NCBI GenBank assembly: GCA_020637165.1
Contig: JACJWN010000004.1
Location: forward strand, 310,001-374,000
Direction: 5' to 3'
DNA: 64,000 nt
Source: Mycolicibacterium sp.
Lineage (GTDB): Bacteria; Actinomycetota; Actinomycetes; Mycobacteriales; Mycobacteriaceae
Below, piece by piece: positions 37,073 to 46,060 of this stretch (its first letter is position 1; each line of letters begins with the position of its first letter). A program made the position numbers and the translations under genes. Under the pieces are notes generated by a model that saw only the letters and a list, made by a program, of their open reading frames with translations, was not told the DNA's origin and made no database searches.

Positions 37073-38959
37073 TCACGGGGTGATGATGTTGAAATTCGGG
37101 TCGGGCCGGTCCAGCACGCCCATCAGCGTTTGCAGCACCCCGGCGTCGCCGGCCACGTCGAGGCCAGGCGAGTCGAAGTCGCCCATCGCGGCGGCCAGCA
37201 GCCGCATCTTGGCGGCCAGGGTGACCGTCGCCGCCGCCGTGGCCGGCTCGGGCGGACGCTTGCGGTACACCAGGACCCCGTTGCGCAGGGTCAGGCGATA
37301 GTTGACGTCGAGGTCGGCGAAGGTCACGTCCACGGCGAGGTCCAGGTCCCAGGCTCGCGGGCCGTTGACCGACAGGGCCAGGATGTCGAACATCTGCTCC
37401 GGGGTGAGCTGGGTGAGCATGGTCGGGGCCGTGGTGCTGACCGGGGTGCCGAAGTTGCCGGATCGCAACTCCGTAGCCCCGGACAGGAAGAAGTTGCGCC
37501 AGGTCGCGCACTCGGCTCCGTAGCCCAGTTGCTCCAGGGCATCGGCGTAGAGCCGGCGAGCACCCTCGTGGTTCTGGTCGGTGAAAACGACGTGATCCAA
37601 CAGTGTTGCCGCCCAACGGAAATCACCGGAGTCGAAAGCCTCCTGAGCCAGTTCGACAACCCGGTCGATGCCACCCATCGCGGCCACGTAGCGGGGGCCG
37701 GCCTGCTCGGGCGGGTGCGGCCATAGCCGGGCGGGGTTGCCGTCGAACCAGCCCATGTAGCGCTGATAGACAGCCTTGACGTTGTGGTTCACCGATCCGT
37801 AATAGCCGTGGGTGTGCCAGGCGCGTTCCAGCGCTGGGGGCATGGCGAAGTTCTCGGCGATTTCGATCCCGGTGAAGCCCTGGTTGAGTTGCCGCAGCGT
37901 CTGGTCGTGCAGGTAGGCGTAGAGATCACGTTGCAGGGAAAGGTATTCCACAATGCGTTCGCGACCCCAGGTCGGCCAGTGGTGCGAGGCGAACACGACG
38001 TCGGTCCGGTCGGTGAAGGTGTCGATGGCCTCGGTGAGGTAGCCCGCCCAGGCCCGCGGGTCGCGCACCAATGCCCCACGCAGGGTGATCAGGTTGTGCA
38101 GGTTGTGGGTGGCGTTCTCGGCCATGCACAGCGCGCGGAATGCGGGGAAGTAGAAGTGCATCTCAGCCGGCGCCTCGGTGCCCGGCGCCATCTGGAACTC
38201 GATCTGCACGCCGTCGAGGGTGTGCGTCTCCCCGGTGGTGGTGATGTCGATGGTGGGGACGATGATGCCGACCTCACCGGTCGACGGCGCCTGTCCCAGT
38301 CCGCAGCCGACCTGTCCCCGAGGCCCGCGGTCCAGTGCGGTGCCGTACATGTAGGCGGCGCGGCGGGTCATCGCCGTTCCCGCGTAAACGTTTTCCTGCA
38401 CGGCATGGCCGATGAAGCCCTCCGGCGCCAGCACCGCCACCCGGCCCGCATCGACGTCGTCCTGGGTCGTCACACCCAGGACCCCGCCGAAGTGATCAAC
38501 GTGGCTGTGGGTGTAGATCACCGCCCGTACCGGCCTGTCGCCGCGGTGCTTTCGGTAGAGCGCGAGGGCGGCCGCGGCGGTTTCGGTGCACACCAACGGG
38601 TCGATGACGATGATTCCGGTGTCGCCCTCGACGAAAGTGATGTTGGACAGGTCCAATCCACGAACCTGGTAGATGCCCGCGACCACCTCGTAGAGACCCT
38701 GCTTGGCGACCAGGTGGGATTGTCGCCACAGGCTGGGATGCACGGACGCGGGCGCGTCTCCGCCGAGGAATGCGTAGACGTCGTTGTCCCACACCACCCG
38801 GCCGTCCGCCGCGGTGATCACACACGGCTCCAGCGCCGCGATGAATCCCCGATCGGCATCGTCGAAGTCGGCGGTGTCGCCGAACGGCAGCGTCGTCAGG
38901 TGTTCGCGATTGAGGGACTCGATGATCGGTGTCGGGGCGTTGGACTCCACCCCGGGCAT
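37073..38959 (-). CDS. SdsA-type alkyl sulfatase (metallo-beta-lactamase fold)
   Basis: 628 aa from the ATG at 38959. Metallo-beta-lactamase core THSHVDHFGG (His151, His153, Asp155, His156), later AENATHNLHNL and FASHHWPTWG supplying further metal ligands; a helical dimerisation domain and a C-terminal SCP2-like lipid-binding domain (LALSVNGPRAWDL) complete the SdsA1 architecture. Cleaves primary or secondary alkyl sulfates such as dodecyl sulfate. No signal peptide, so probably cytosolic here. Starts 10 bp after tcrY on the same strand. Confidence 0.9.
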   Translation of the reverse strand: MPGVESNAPTPIIESLNREHLTTLPFGDTADFDDADRGFIAALEPCVITAADGRVVWDNDVYAFLGGDAPASVHPSLWRQSHLVAKQGLYEVVAGIYQVRGLDLSNITFVEGDTGIIVIDPLVCTETAAAALALYRKHRGDRPVRAVIYTHSHVDHFGGVLGVTTQDDVDAGRVAVLAPEGFIGHAVQENVYAGTAMTRRAAYMYGTALDRGPRGQVGCGLGQAPSTGEVGIIVPTIDITTTGETHTLDGVQIEFQMAPGTEAPAEMHFYFPAFRALCMAENATHNLHNLITLRGALVRDPRAWAGYLTEAIDTFTDRTDVVFASHHWPTWGRERIVEYLSLQRDLYAYLHDQTLRQLNQGFTGIEIAENFAMPPALERAWHTHGYYGSVNHNVKAVYQRYMGWFDGNPARLWPHPPEQAGPRYVAAMGGIDRVVELAQEAFDSGDFRWAATLLDHVVFTDQNHEGARRLYADALEQLGYGAECATWRNFFLSGATELRSGNFGTPVSTTAPTMLTQLTPEQMFDILALSVNGPRAWDLDLAVDVTFADLDVNYRLTLRNGVLVYRKRPPEPATAAATVTLAAKMRLLAAAMGDFDSPGLDVAGDAGVLQTLMGVLDRPDPNFNIITP

Positions 38960-38969
38960 TGTTCCCGAC

Positions 38970-40520
38970 TCAACGGTCTGGGGGAAGACCGGGCACGTCG
39001 CCGGTGGTCGGCGAGTCCCCCCGGGGCAGCCGAACCGTGAACTCGGTCCGGCCCGGCGCGCTGCGCAGGCCGATGTTCCCGTCATGCGCCCGCACCACTG
39101 CCGCGACGATCGCCAGGCCGAGCCCGGTGGACCCGGCCGTGCGTGACCGCGAGGTATCACCGCGGGCGAAGCGCTCGAAGACCTCCGACTGCAACTCGGC
39201 CGGGATACCGGGGCCGTCGTCGGCCACCCGCAGGACGACACAGTCCCCGTCTGCCCGCAGCGTCACCGTCACCGAGGTGCCGGCCGCGGTGTGGGTGCGC
39301 GCGTTGGCCAGCAGGTTGGCCAGCACCTGATGCAACCGCACCTCATCACCTCTGACCAGCAACGGATCGGCCGGAACGTCAAGAGTCCAGCTGTGATCGG
39401 GCCCCGCGATATGGGCGTCGCTGACGGCGTCGGCGCACAGCCGGGACATGTCGACAGGATCATTCTGCAGCGGGCGCCCGGAGTCCAGCCGGGCCAGCAA
39501 CAGCAGATCCTCGACCAGATGGGTCATCCGATCGGCCTCGGACTGCACACGGCCCATGGCGTGGGCGACATCGCCGGGAACCTCGGCCCGGCGGCGCTGC
39601 GCCAGTTCGGTATAGCCACGGATGGCAGCCAGCGGGGTCCGAAGCTCGTGGCTGGCATCGGCGACGAACTGGCGCACCCGGCTCTCACTGGCCTGACGCG
39701 TGGAAAGGGCCGCAGCGATGTGATCGAGCATCCGGTTGATCGCCAGACCCAGCCGGCCGACCTCGGTGTGCGGGTCGGCGTCAGGCTCGGTGACCCGCAC
39801 CGGAAGCGCTACCTCACCACGGTCCAGCGGCAGGCTCGCGACCTGGCCCGCCGTCGCGGCGACCCGGTTCAGCGGAGCCAGCGCCCGGCGGATCACCCAG
39901 ATGCCGACGAATGTCGCGGCGGCCAGGGCCATTGCCGTCACCACCGCGAAGATCAGTGCCACCCGGGCAAGGGTCTGCTGAACCTGCCGCATGCTGACCC
40001 CCACGACCACGGTGTTGCCCACCCGATGGCCCGGGGCGGCGGCCACCCGGTAGCTGCCGAGTCCGTCGAGCTTGACCGTGACGGGGCCGTAGGTTGCGGC
40101 CGACTCAGCGAGCTGACGGGCCGCGGCCGGCGACACCGTTACGCGGTCGCCGCCCGGGTCCAGCGCGCCGGCCTTCACCGTGATGCCGCCGCTGACGATC
40201 GCGGCGACCATCCCGGTCGGCTGGCCCGGGGCGTCGAGGAACTCCGGACCCGGCCCCGGCCGGGGGATTCGGATCGCCGGGGGGCTGAATTCGATCGGGG
40301 GCGGGGGCGGGGGCCGGCGCTCCATCATGGACGACCGGCGGGTGATCTGCAGTAGCTGATCGTCGAGTTCACCGACCAGATACCGGTGCAATGCCACTTC
40401 GGTGACCCCGGCAATCACCAGGCAAACCGCCGCCAGGAGTGCGATCTGCCCGGCCAGCAGCCGCGCCCGCAGCGACTTGGGTCCGACCCGCGGGCGTCTA
40501 GCCAGCGGGTTTGAGGACAT
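38970..40520 (-). CDS. tcrY: Sensor histidine kinase TcrY
   Basis: 516 aa. TM1 (about 22-42), extracytoplasmic sensor (43-185) with a Pro-rich run (RRPPPPPPI) and no recognised domain, TM2 (188-212), HAMP, then DHp with SHELRTPLAAI (phospho-His291) and HATPase_c with N-box HQVLANLLANARTHT and VADDGPGI/STGLGLAIV. Start overlaps the tcrX stop by 23 bp. Phosphorylates TcrX; in M. tuberculosis the pair responds to low iron. Signal here not visible in sequence. Confidence 0.9.
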   Translation of the reverse strand: MSSNPLARRPRVGPKSLRARLLAGQIALLAAVCLVIAGVTEVALHRYLVGELDDQLLQITRRSSMMERRPPPPPPIEFSPPAIRIPRPGPGPEFLDAPGQPTGMVAAIVSGGITVKAGALDPGGDRVTVSPAAARQLAESAATYGPVTVKLDGLGSYRVAAAPGHRVGNTVVVGVSMRQVQQTLARVALIFAVVTAMALAAATFVGIWVIRRALAPLNRVAATAGQVASLPLDRGEVALPVRVTEPDADPHTEVGRLGLAINRMLDHIAAALSTRQASESRVRQFVADASHELRTPLAAIRGYTELAQRRRAEVPGDVAHAMGRVQSEADRMTHLVEDLLLLARLDSGRPLQNDPVDMSRLCADAVSDAHIAGPDHSWTLDVPADPLLVRGDEVRLHQVLANLLANARTHTAAGTSVTVTLRADGDCVVLRVADDGPGIPAELQSEVFERFARGDTSRSRTAGSTGLGLAIVAAVVRAHDGNIGLRSAPGRTEFTVRLPRGDSPTTGDVPGLPPDR

Positions 40521-41232
40521 ATCCCGCGCCGCGCAACGTGTGGATCATGGGCGCGTGGCTGCTGTCGATTTTCTTCCTCAGATAGGAGATGTAGAGCTCG
40601 ACGATGTTGGACCGGCCGCCGAAGTCGTACCCCCACACCCGGTCCAGAATCTGCGCTTTGGACAGCACCCGCTTCGGGTTGCGCATCAGGAACCTGAGCA
40701 ACTCGAACTCAGTTGAGGTCAGGGTGATCGGCTCGCCGGCACGGGTCACCTCGTGGCTGTCCTCATCGAGGATCAGATCGCCAACGACGATCTGCGCCCC
40801 GTTGCCCTCGATGCTGGCCCCGGTGCGCCGCAACAGACTCCGCAGCCGCAGAACGACCTCCTCGAGGGAAAACGGCTTGGTGACGTAGTCGTCCCCGCCC
40901 GCGGTGAGCCCGGCGATGCGGTCCTCCACGGCATCCTTGGCGGTCAGCAGCAGGACCGGCAGTCCCGGTGTCTGCTCACGCAGTTTCGCCAGCACCTCCA
41001 GCCCGCTCATATCGGGCAGCATCACGTCGAGCACGACAGCGTCGGGGCGTAGTTCGCGGGCCGCGGCCACGGCGGAGGCACCGTCGGCGGCCGTTCCGAT
41101 GTCCCAGCCCTCGTACCGCAGCGCCATCGACACCATCTCGGCCAGCACGGCCTCGTCGTCGACGACGAGGATTCGGATGGGGTTGCCATCGGCACGGCGC
41201 ATGGCGATGCGGTCGGCCGCGGCGGAGGTCAT
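40498..41232 (-). CDS. tcrX: OmpR-family response regulator TcrX
   Basis: 244 aa from the ATG at 41232; a frame extending upstream to 41790 is antisense to the next gene and is rejected. Receiver domain with DDE acidic pair, phospho-acceptor VVLDVMLP (Asp69) and TKPF (Lys); winged-helix DNA-binding domain with TSTEFELLRFLMRNPKRV and GRSNIVELYISYLRKKI. First gene of the tcrXY pair. Confidence 0.92.
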   Translation of the reverse strand: MTSAAADRIAMRRADGNPIRILVVDDEAVLAEMVSMALRYEGWDIGTAADGASAVAAARELRPDAVVLDVMLPDMSGLEVLAKLREQTPGLPVLLLTAKDAVEDRIAGLTAGGDDYVTKPFSLEEVVLRLRSLLRRTGASIEGNGAQIVVGDLILDEDSHEVTRAGEPITLTSTEFELLRFLMRNPKRVLSKAQILDRVWGYDFGGRSNIVELYISYLRKKIDSSHAPMIHTLRGAGYVLKPAG

Positions 41233-41333
41233 GGTTCCAGTATGGGAGCACCGATGAGCCGACCCTGTGCCATCCCTATGCGCCGGCTTTGAAAGAACCT
41301 TTCGACTTGCCCGGCGGCGGCAGCCCGGCTCAA

Positions 41334-41339
41334 TAAACT
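41334..41339 (+). promoter_or_regulatory. -10 box (TAAACT), leaderless
   Basis: TAAACT ends 7 nt before the GTG at 41347, with no Shine-Dalgarno. Drives the DUF1622/ThrE-like pair. Confidence 0.55.
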
Positions 41340-41346
41340 TCTTTCG

Positions 41347-41730
41347 GTGAGTCTCTTCCAATTCATCGAGGTCGTGGGCAAGTCGATCGACGCGGTCGGC
41401 GTCGCAGTGATCGCGATCGGCGCACTGGTCTCGGCGGCCGGCGCGGCGGTGCGACTGAGTCGGCGTCAAGACGCTTACCGCCACTTCCGCCAGCAACTCG
41501 GTGCCTCGATTCTGCTGGGCTTGGAGTTCCTGGTGGCCGCCGACATCATCCGGACGGTGGCCGTCGCCCCCGAACCGCGCACCGTCGCGGTCCTCGGTGG
41601 GATCGTGCTGATCCGGACCTTCCTGAGCTACTCCCTGCAACTCGAGGTGACCGGCTACTGGCCGTGGCAGGCCGCCAAGGCACGCAAGGAGCAGCAGGTC
41701 CACCATGAGGCCGCGGCGGCGCCGCAATGA
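41347..41730 (+). CDS. DUF1622 membrane protein
   Basis: 127 aa, GTG start. Three TM segments: about 10-33 (VGVAVIAIGALVSAAGAAV), 51-70 (LGLEFLVAADIIRTV), 78-92. FRQQLGASILLGLEFLVAADI is the DUF1622 signature. C-terminus Lys/Gln/Ala-rich. Its last 26 bp overlap the ThrE-like gene. Function unknown. Confidence 0.8.
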   Translation: MSLFQFIEVVGKSIDAVGVAVIAIGALVSAAGAAVRLSRRQDAYRHFRQQLGASILLGLEFLVAADIIRTVAVAPEPRTVAVLGGIVLIRTFLSYSLQLEVTGYWPWQAAKARKEQQVHHEAAAAPQ

Positions 41731-43048
41731 AAACGATTGCGCAGTGAACCAGATCTCCCGCCGCCGGCGCATCCTCGCCGGTCTGCGCAAGAGACAGCCG
41801 GCCCCGCTGGCTCCCCCGGATTTCTACCCGCCGGCCGATGTGGCGGCGATGCTGCGCTCGATCGGGATCGCTCTGGTGGAGGTGGCCCAACCGACGCCGG
41901 TCGTCGAGGACCGGCTGGCGCATATCGCGGCTCGGTACAGCACCGAGCAGACGCGGGTTGCGGTGTTGCCGACGATGCTGATCATCCAGATCGGCTCGGC
42001 TGCCTACGAGGTTGAAGCTTCGACGCACTTCTCGCTGCAGCTCGACGCGGCCGGGCGCATCGACGAGATCACCGACCTGGCCGAGGCCGGCGCTATCGCA
42101 CCCCTCGACGCCGTTGCCCAGATCGCGGCGGCGCGAACACTCAAGCCGCGGTTCGGCGCCGCCGCGACGGTGATCGGATACGCCGTCACCACGGTCGGTT
42201 TCGGGATGATGATCAACCCCACCTGGGCGTCCCTGCCGGGATATCTGTTCCTCGGTCTGATCGTCGGCGCCATCGTGCAGTCATCCGTCGCACTACCCTC
42301 GCTGACGCCGATCCTGCCCACCCTCTCTGCGCTGGTCGTGACCCTGCTGGCGATCTGGTTCGTGGCCGATACGGCCAATGACGGGCTGCTGCGGGTGATC
42401 ACCCCCGCGCTGGTGGCCACCCTGCCCGGCATGTCGCTGACGACTGGCGCAATGGAACTGTCCGGTTCCCGGATCATCGCCGGCTCCAGTCGCCTGGTCT
42501 ACGGGATCTCCCAACTCGCCCTTCTGGTGTTCGGAGTGATCCTCGGAGTTCACATCGCCGGCGAGGTGGCACCCAGGAGCCCGTCGGCCCAGATGGGCGC
42601 GTGGTCGTTGTACCTGGCGATCGTGGTCGTCGGACTCGGACTTTCCGTGTACCTGTCGGCGCCGCGCGGATCGCTGTTCTGGCTGATGGCGGCGATCGCC
42701 GCGGCCCTGCTCGCCCAGCAGTGGGCGACGAAGTGCTTCTCCACCACCCACTCCGGCTTCGTCGGCGCGATCGTGTCGGTGGTCTTCGCGATGGTGGCCG
42801 CCCAGGTCAGGAGCGCCCCACCCGCCGTGGTGATGATGCTGGCCGCATTCTGGTCACTGGTGCCCGGCGCTTTGAGCTTCATGTCGGTCAGCTCTGCGGC
42901 CACCGGCGGCAACGCCGACGTGGCCAGCCTCAGCGCGGCCGGCGCCGCAATCCTGTCCATCGCGCTGGGCACTCTGGTGGGCTGGAGTATCTGGCGCACC
43001 ATCGAGTGCCGGTTGCCGCGGTCGGGGGCGGCCGCCGGCCGACGGTGA
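41705..43048 (+). CDS. ThrE-family threonine/serine exporter-like protein
   Basis: 447 aa. ThrE domain (PF06738): RSIGIALVEVAQPTPVVEDRLAHIA, VLPTMLIIQIGS, then about ten TM helices, with ATLPGMSLTTGAMELSGSRIIAGSSRLVYGI in the second half. ATG at 41705 gives a 26-bp overlap with the previous gene; a GTG at 41744 also fits the family start and neither has a good ribosome site. Probable amino-acid exporter. Confidence 0.82.
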   Translation: MRPRRRRNENDCAVNQISRRRRILAGLRKRQPAPLAPPDFYPPADVAAMLRSIGIALVEVAQPTPVVEDRLAHIAARYSTEQTRVAVLPTMLIIQIGSAAYEVEASTHFSLQLDAAGRIDEITDLAEAGAIAPLDAVAQIAAARTLKPRFGAAATVIGYAVTTVGFGMMINPTWASLPGYLFLGLIVGAIVQSSVALPSLTPILPTLSALVVTLLAIWFVADTANDGLLRVITPALVATLPGMSLTTGAMELSGSRIIAGSSRLVYGISQLALLVFGVILGVHIAGEVAPRSPSAQMGAWSLYLAIVVVGLGLSVYLSAPRGSLFWLMAAIAAALLAQQWATKCFSTTHSGFVGAIVSVVFAMVAAQVRSAPPAVVMMLAAFWSLVPGALSFMSVSSAATGGNADVASLSAAGAAILSIALGTLVGWSIWRTIECRLPRSGAAAGRR

Positions 43049-43050
43049 GG

Positions 43051-43056
43051 TAGCTT
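43051..43056 (+). promoter_or_regulatory. -10 box (TAGCTT), leaderless
   Basis: TAGCTT begins 3 nt after the upstream stop and ends 7 nt before the GTG at 43064. It would start the phosphotransferase/FadE/SDR operon without a leader. Confidence 0.55.
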
Positions 43057-43063
43057 CGCCTGC

Positions 43064-44095
43064 GTGGACGACGTCACCCGATCGGCGGTAGCCGGGTGGA
43101 TGTCGACCCAGGGTCTGGGCGAGGGTCCGATCGGCGACGTCTCGGAAATCACCGGCGGCACCCAGAACATCATGTTGCGGTTCACAAGGGCGGGTCGCGA
43201 GTACGTCTTCCGCCGCGGGCCCCGCCACCTTCGCCCGGTCAGCAACACGGTCATCCTCCGTGAGACGCAGGTGCTGCGCGCACTGGCCGACACCGACGTG
43301 CCGCACCCGCGTCTGATCGCGGTGTGCGAGGACACCTCGGTGCTCGGCGATGCGGTCTTCTACTTGATGGAGCCGATCGCCGGGTTCAACGCCGGCGCCG
43401 GGCTGCCCGCGCTGCATGCAGGCGACGCCGATATCCGGCACGGCATGGGCCTGTCCATGGCCGATGCCGCCGCCCGACTCGGCGCGGTGGACCACGAGGC
43501 GGTCGGCCTGGGAGCCTTCGGCAAGCCGGCCGGATTCCTGGAACGGCAAGTCCCGCGCTGGCTTTCCGAACTCGAGTCCTACTCGAAATTCGACAACTAT
43601 CCCGGCCCCGACATCGGCGACGTGGACGCGGTGGCGGCCTGGCTGCGCGAACACCAACCGCCGGAATTCCGCCCCGGAATCATGCACGGCGACTACCACG
43701 CCGCCAACGTGATGTTCTCCCCCGACGGACCCGATGTGGTCGCCATCGTCGACTGGGAAATGTGCACCATCGGCGACCCGCTGCAAGACTTGGGCTGGAT
43801 GTTGGCGACGTGGTACCGGCCCGGGCACGAGCCGGTGCTGCCCAACCAGCTGATGTCCGCCGGCGGCCTGGCCACACCGGGGGAACTCATCGAGCGGTAC
43901 GCCACCAGTACCGACCGCGATCTGTCCCAGATCGACTGGTACGCCGTTCTGGCCTGTTTCAAACTCGGCATCATCCTGGAGGGCTCGCACGCGCGGGCCG
44001 CAGCCGGCTTGGCGCCCAGGGAGGTCGGCGATGTGCTGCACACCGCGACGGTCCGGTTGTTCGACCGGGCGCGCGCGATCATGGACGGAGAGTGA
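43064..44095 (+). CDS. APH-family phosphotransferase (ACAD10/FadE36-like)
   Basis: 343 aa, GTG start. Kinase fold: GGTQNIMLRFTRAGREYVFRRGP (ATP region), catalytic loop MHGDYHAANVMF and Mg-binding VAIVDWEMCTIGDP. This matches the aminoglycoside-phosphotransferase-like domain of human ACAD10 and the protein misnamed FadE36 in M. tuberculosis. ACAD10 phosphorylates 4-hydroxyacyl-CoAs before dehydrogenase action; the next gene is an acyl-CoA dehydrogenase, so the same two-step chemistry is inferred. One base separates the stop and the next GTG. Confidence 0.87.
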   Translation: MDDVTRSAVAGWMSTQGLGEGPIGDVSEITGGTQNIMLRFTRAGREYVFRRGPRHLRPVSNTVILRETQVLRALADTDVPHPRLIAVCEDTSVLGDAVFYLMEPIAGFNAGAGLPALHAGDADIRHGMGLSMADAAARLGAVDHEAVGLGAFGKPAGFLERQVPRWLSELESYSKFDNYPGPDIGDVDAVAAWLREHQPPEFRPGIMHGDYHAANVMFSPDGPDVVAIVDWEMCTIGDPLQDLGWMLATWYRPGHEPVLPNQLMSAGGLATPGELIERYATSTDRDLSQIDWYAVLACFKLGIILEGSHARAAAGLAPREVGDVLHTATVRLFDRARAIMDGE

Positions 44096-44096
44096 A

Positions 44097-45275
44097 GTGA
44101 TCGACTTCGGGATACCGGCGGACCTGGCCGCGCGGCGCGACGAGATCCGCTCTTTCGTGACCGAACAGATCGTCCCCTTCGAGCGCGACCCGCGCCTGAC
44201 CCGGCACGGCCCGAACGACGACCTGCGGGCCGAGATGGTCGAACTTGCCCGCACGGCAGGGCTTCTCACCGTCCAGGCGCCCCGCCGTTTCGGCGGCTGG
44301 GAACCCACGCATACCGAGCAGGCAGTCCTGTTCGAGGCGGCCGGTTGGTCGACGCTGGGGCCGGTGGCGATGAACTGCGCCGCCCCCGACGAAGGCAACA
44401 TGTTCCTCCTGGGCAAGATCGCCGACGACGCTCAGGCCGAAGAGTTCCTGGTGCCGGTGATCGACGGGCGGCAACGGTCGGTGTTCGCCATGACCGAGCC
44501 GGGTGGCGCCGGTTCTGACCCCGGCCAGTTGACGACTGAGGCAGTCTTCGACGGCACCGAGTACGTGATCAACGGCCGCAAGTGGTTGATCACCGGTGCC
44601 GACGGCGCCAGAACCTGGATCATCATGGCGCGGGTGGCACCCAACCCGCACGGCGGCGACGGGCCGACCCTGTTCCTCTGCGACGGCAACACACCCGGTA
44701 TCGAGCTCGAACGGGTGATGGACACCATGGACCGCAATTACGTCCAGGGCCATGGAGTGGTGCGGTTCCGCGATCTCCGATTGCCGGCCTCGGCGGTTCT
44801 CGGCGAAGTCGGCCAGGCGTTTCGCTACGCGCAGATGAGGTTGGCGCCGGCCCGGCTCACCCATTGCATGCGCTGGTTGGGCGCGGCGTCGCGGGCGCAG
44901 TCCATCGCCGTTGAGCACGCCCGCGCCCGCACGGCGTTCGGCAAGCCGCTGGGCGAGCACCAAGGTGTCTCGTTCATGTTGGCCGACAACGAAATTGCGA
45001 TCCAACAATGCCGCCTGGCCATCTGGTGGGCGTGCTGGACACTGGACACCGGAGCCAAGGGCCGCCACGAGAGCTCGATGGTCAAGGCCTATGTCTCGGA
45101 GGAACTGTTCAAGGTCGCCGATCGGTGCGTGCAGGTGCTTGGCGGTATGGGCATCTCCGACGAGACACCGGTGGGCATGATCTTCTCCGATATGCGCGCC
45201 TTCCGGCTGTACGACGGGCCCACCGAGGTGCACAAGTACGCGATCGCCCGGCAAGTGCTCAGGGACCCCCGATGA
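44097..45275 (+). CDS. Acyl-CoA dehydrogenase, ACAD11-like
   Basis: 392 aa, GTG start with GGAGAG 5 nt upstream. MTEPGGAGSDPGQLTTEA is the FAD/substrate signature, ARTAFGKPLGEHQGVSFMLAD the central motif, and CVQVLGGMGISDETP ... YDGPTEVHKYAIAR the C-terminal one. The usual catalytic Glu position holds DGPTEVH, i.e. Asp-Gly-Pro-Thr-Glu, as in ACAD10/11-like enzymes. With the kinase upstream, conversion of phosphorylated 4-hydroxyacyl-CoA to enoyl-CoA is a reasonable inference. The stop overlaps the SDR start (ATGA). Confidence 0.9.
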   Translation: MIDFGIPADLAARRDEIRSFVTEQIVPFERDPRLTRHGPNDDLRAEMVELARTAGLLTVQAPRRFGGWEPTHTEQAVLFEAAGWSTLGPVAMNCAAPDEGNMFLLGKIADDAQAEEFLVPVIDGRQRSVFAMTEPGGAGSDPGQLTTEAVFDGTEYVINGRKWLITGADGARTWIIMARVAPNPHGGDGPTLFLCDGNTPGIELERVMDTMDRNYVQGHGVVRFRDLRLPASAVLGEVGQAFRYAQMRLAPARLTHCMRWLGAASRAQSIAVEHARARTAFGKPLGEHQGVSFMLADNEIAIQQCRLAIWWACWTLDTGAKGRHESSMVKAYVSEELFKVADRCVQVLGGMGISDETPVGMIFSDMRAFRLYDGPTEVHKYAIARQVLRDPR

Positions 45276-46033
45276 GCGTGCTCGACATGTTCCGCCTCGA
45301 TGACCGGGTGGCGATCGTGACCGGCGCCTCCTCCGGATTGGGCGTGTCCTTTGCGCGGGCGTTCGCCGAGGCCGGCGCGGACGTGGTGCTGGGCGCGCGG
45401 CGGGTCGAGAAGATGGCCGGCACCGCCGCGCTGGTGCAGGCAGCCGGGCGCAGGGTCCACACCCGTCGAACCGACGTGGCCGACCCCGATCAGTGCCAGG
45501 AGTTGGTGGACGCGGCGATGACCGAGTTCGGCCGGGTCGACATCCTGATCAACAACGCCGGGGTCGGCACGGCCGTCCCGGCCACTCGGGAAACCCCTGA
45601 GGAGTTCCGTGCCGTCATCGACGTCAACCTCAACGGCTCCTATTGGATGGCCCAGGCTTGCGGCCGGGTGATGCAGCCGGGAAGTTCCATCATCAACGTC
45701 GCCAGCGTCCTGGGCCTGACGACGGCCGGTCTTCCCCAGGCCGCCTACAGCGCCTCCAAAGCCGGGGTGATCGGACTCACCCGGGATCTGGCGCAGCAGT
45801 GGAGCGGCCGCAAGGGCATCAGGGTCAATGCAGTGGCCCCCGGGTTCTTCGAAAGCGAGATGACCGACGAACTCAAGCCCGGCTACCTCGACGGCCTGGC
45901 GCCGCGGATGATCCTGGGCCGCCTCGGGGACGCCGCCGAGCTGGCGGCGACCGCGGTCTGGCTCGCCTCGCCCGCGGGCGGGTACGTCACCGGCCAGACG
46001 ATCGTCGTCGACGGTGGCCTGACGATCGGCTGA
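45272..46033 (+). CDS. Short-chain dehydrogenase/reductase
   Basis: 253 aa. Classical SDR: TGASSGLG (14-21 region) cofactor motif, NNAG, catalytic Ser in INVASVLG and YSASK, and PGFFESEM. GARR after beta2 suggests NADP preference. Third gene of the operon with the kinase and FadE; likely oxidises or reduces the acyl product. Confidence 0.92.
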   Translation: MSVLDMFRLDDRVAIVTGASSGLGVSFARAFAEAGADVVLGARRVEKMAGTAALVQAAGRRVHTRRTDVADPDQCQELVDAAMTEFGRVDILINNAGVGTAVPATRETPEEFRAVIDVNLNGSYWMAQACGRVMQPGSSIINVASVLGLTTAGLPQAAYSASKAGVIGLTRDLAQQWSGRKGIRVNAVAPGFFESEMTDELKPGYLDGLAPRMILGRLGDAAELAATAVWLASPAGGYVTGQTIVVDGGLTIG

Positions 46034-46046
46034 GGCGCCGGTGGAC

Positions 46047-46052
46047 TAGGGT
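46047..46052 (+). promoter_or_regulatory. -10 box (TAGGGT), leaderless
   Basis: TAGGGT ends 8 nt before the GTG at 46061; no ribosome site. Confidence 0.45.
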
Positions 46053-46060
46053 CTGCGATC

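Noticed and set aside
37784-39040. 418-codon plus-strand frame
   Set aside because: Antisense to the alkyl sulfatase gene, which has clear metal-site motifs.
38960-39241. N-terminal extension of the alkyl sulfatase
   Set aside because: Overlaps the 3' end of tcrY in another frame and reads as Arg/Ser/Pro-rich noise; the ATG at 38959 fits the family.
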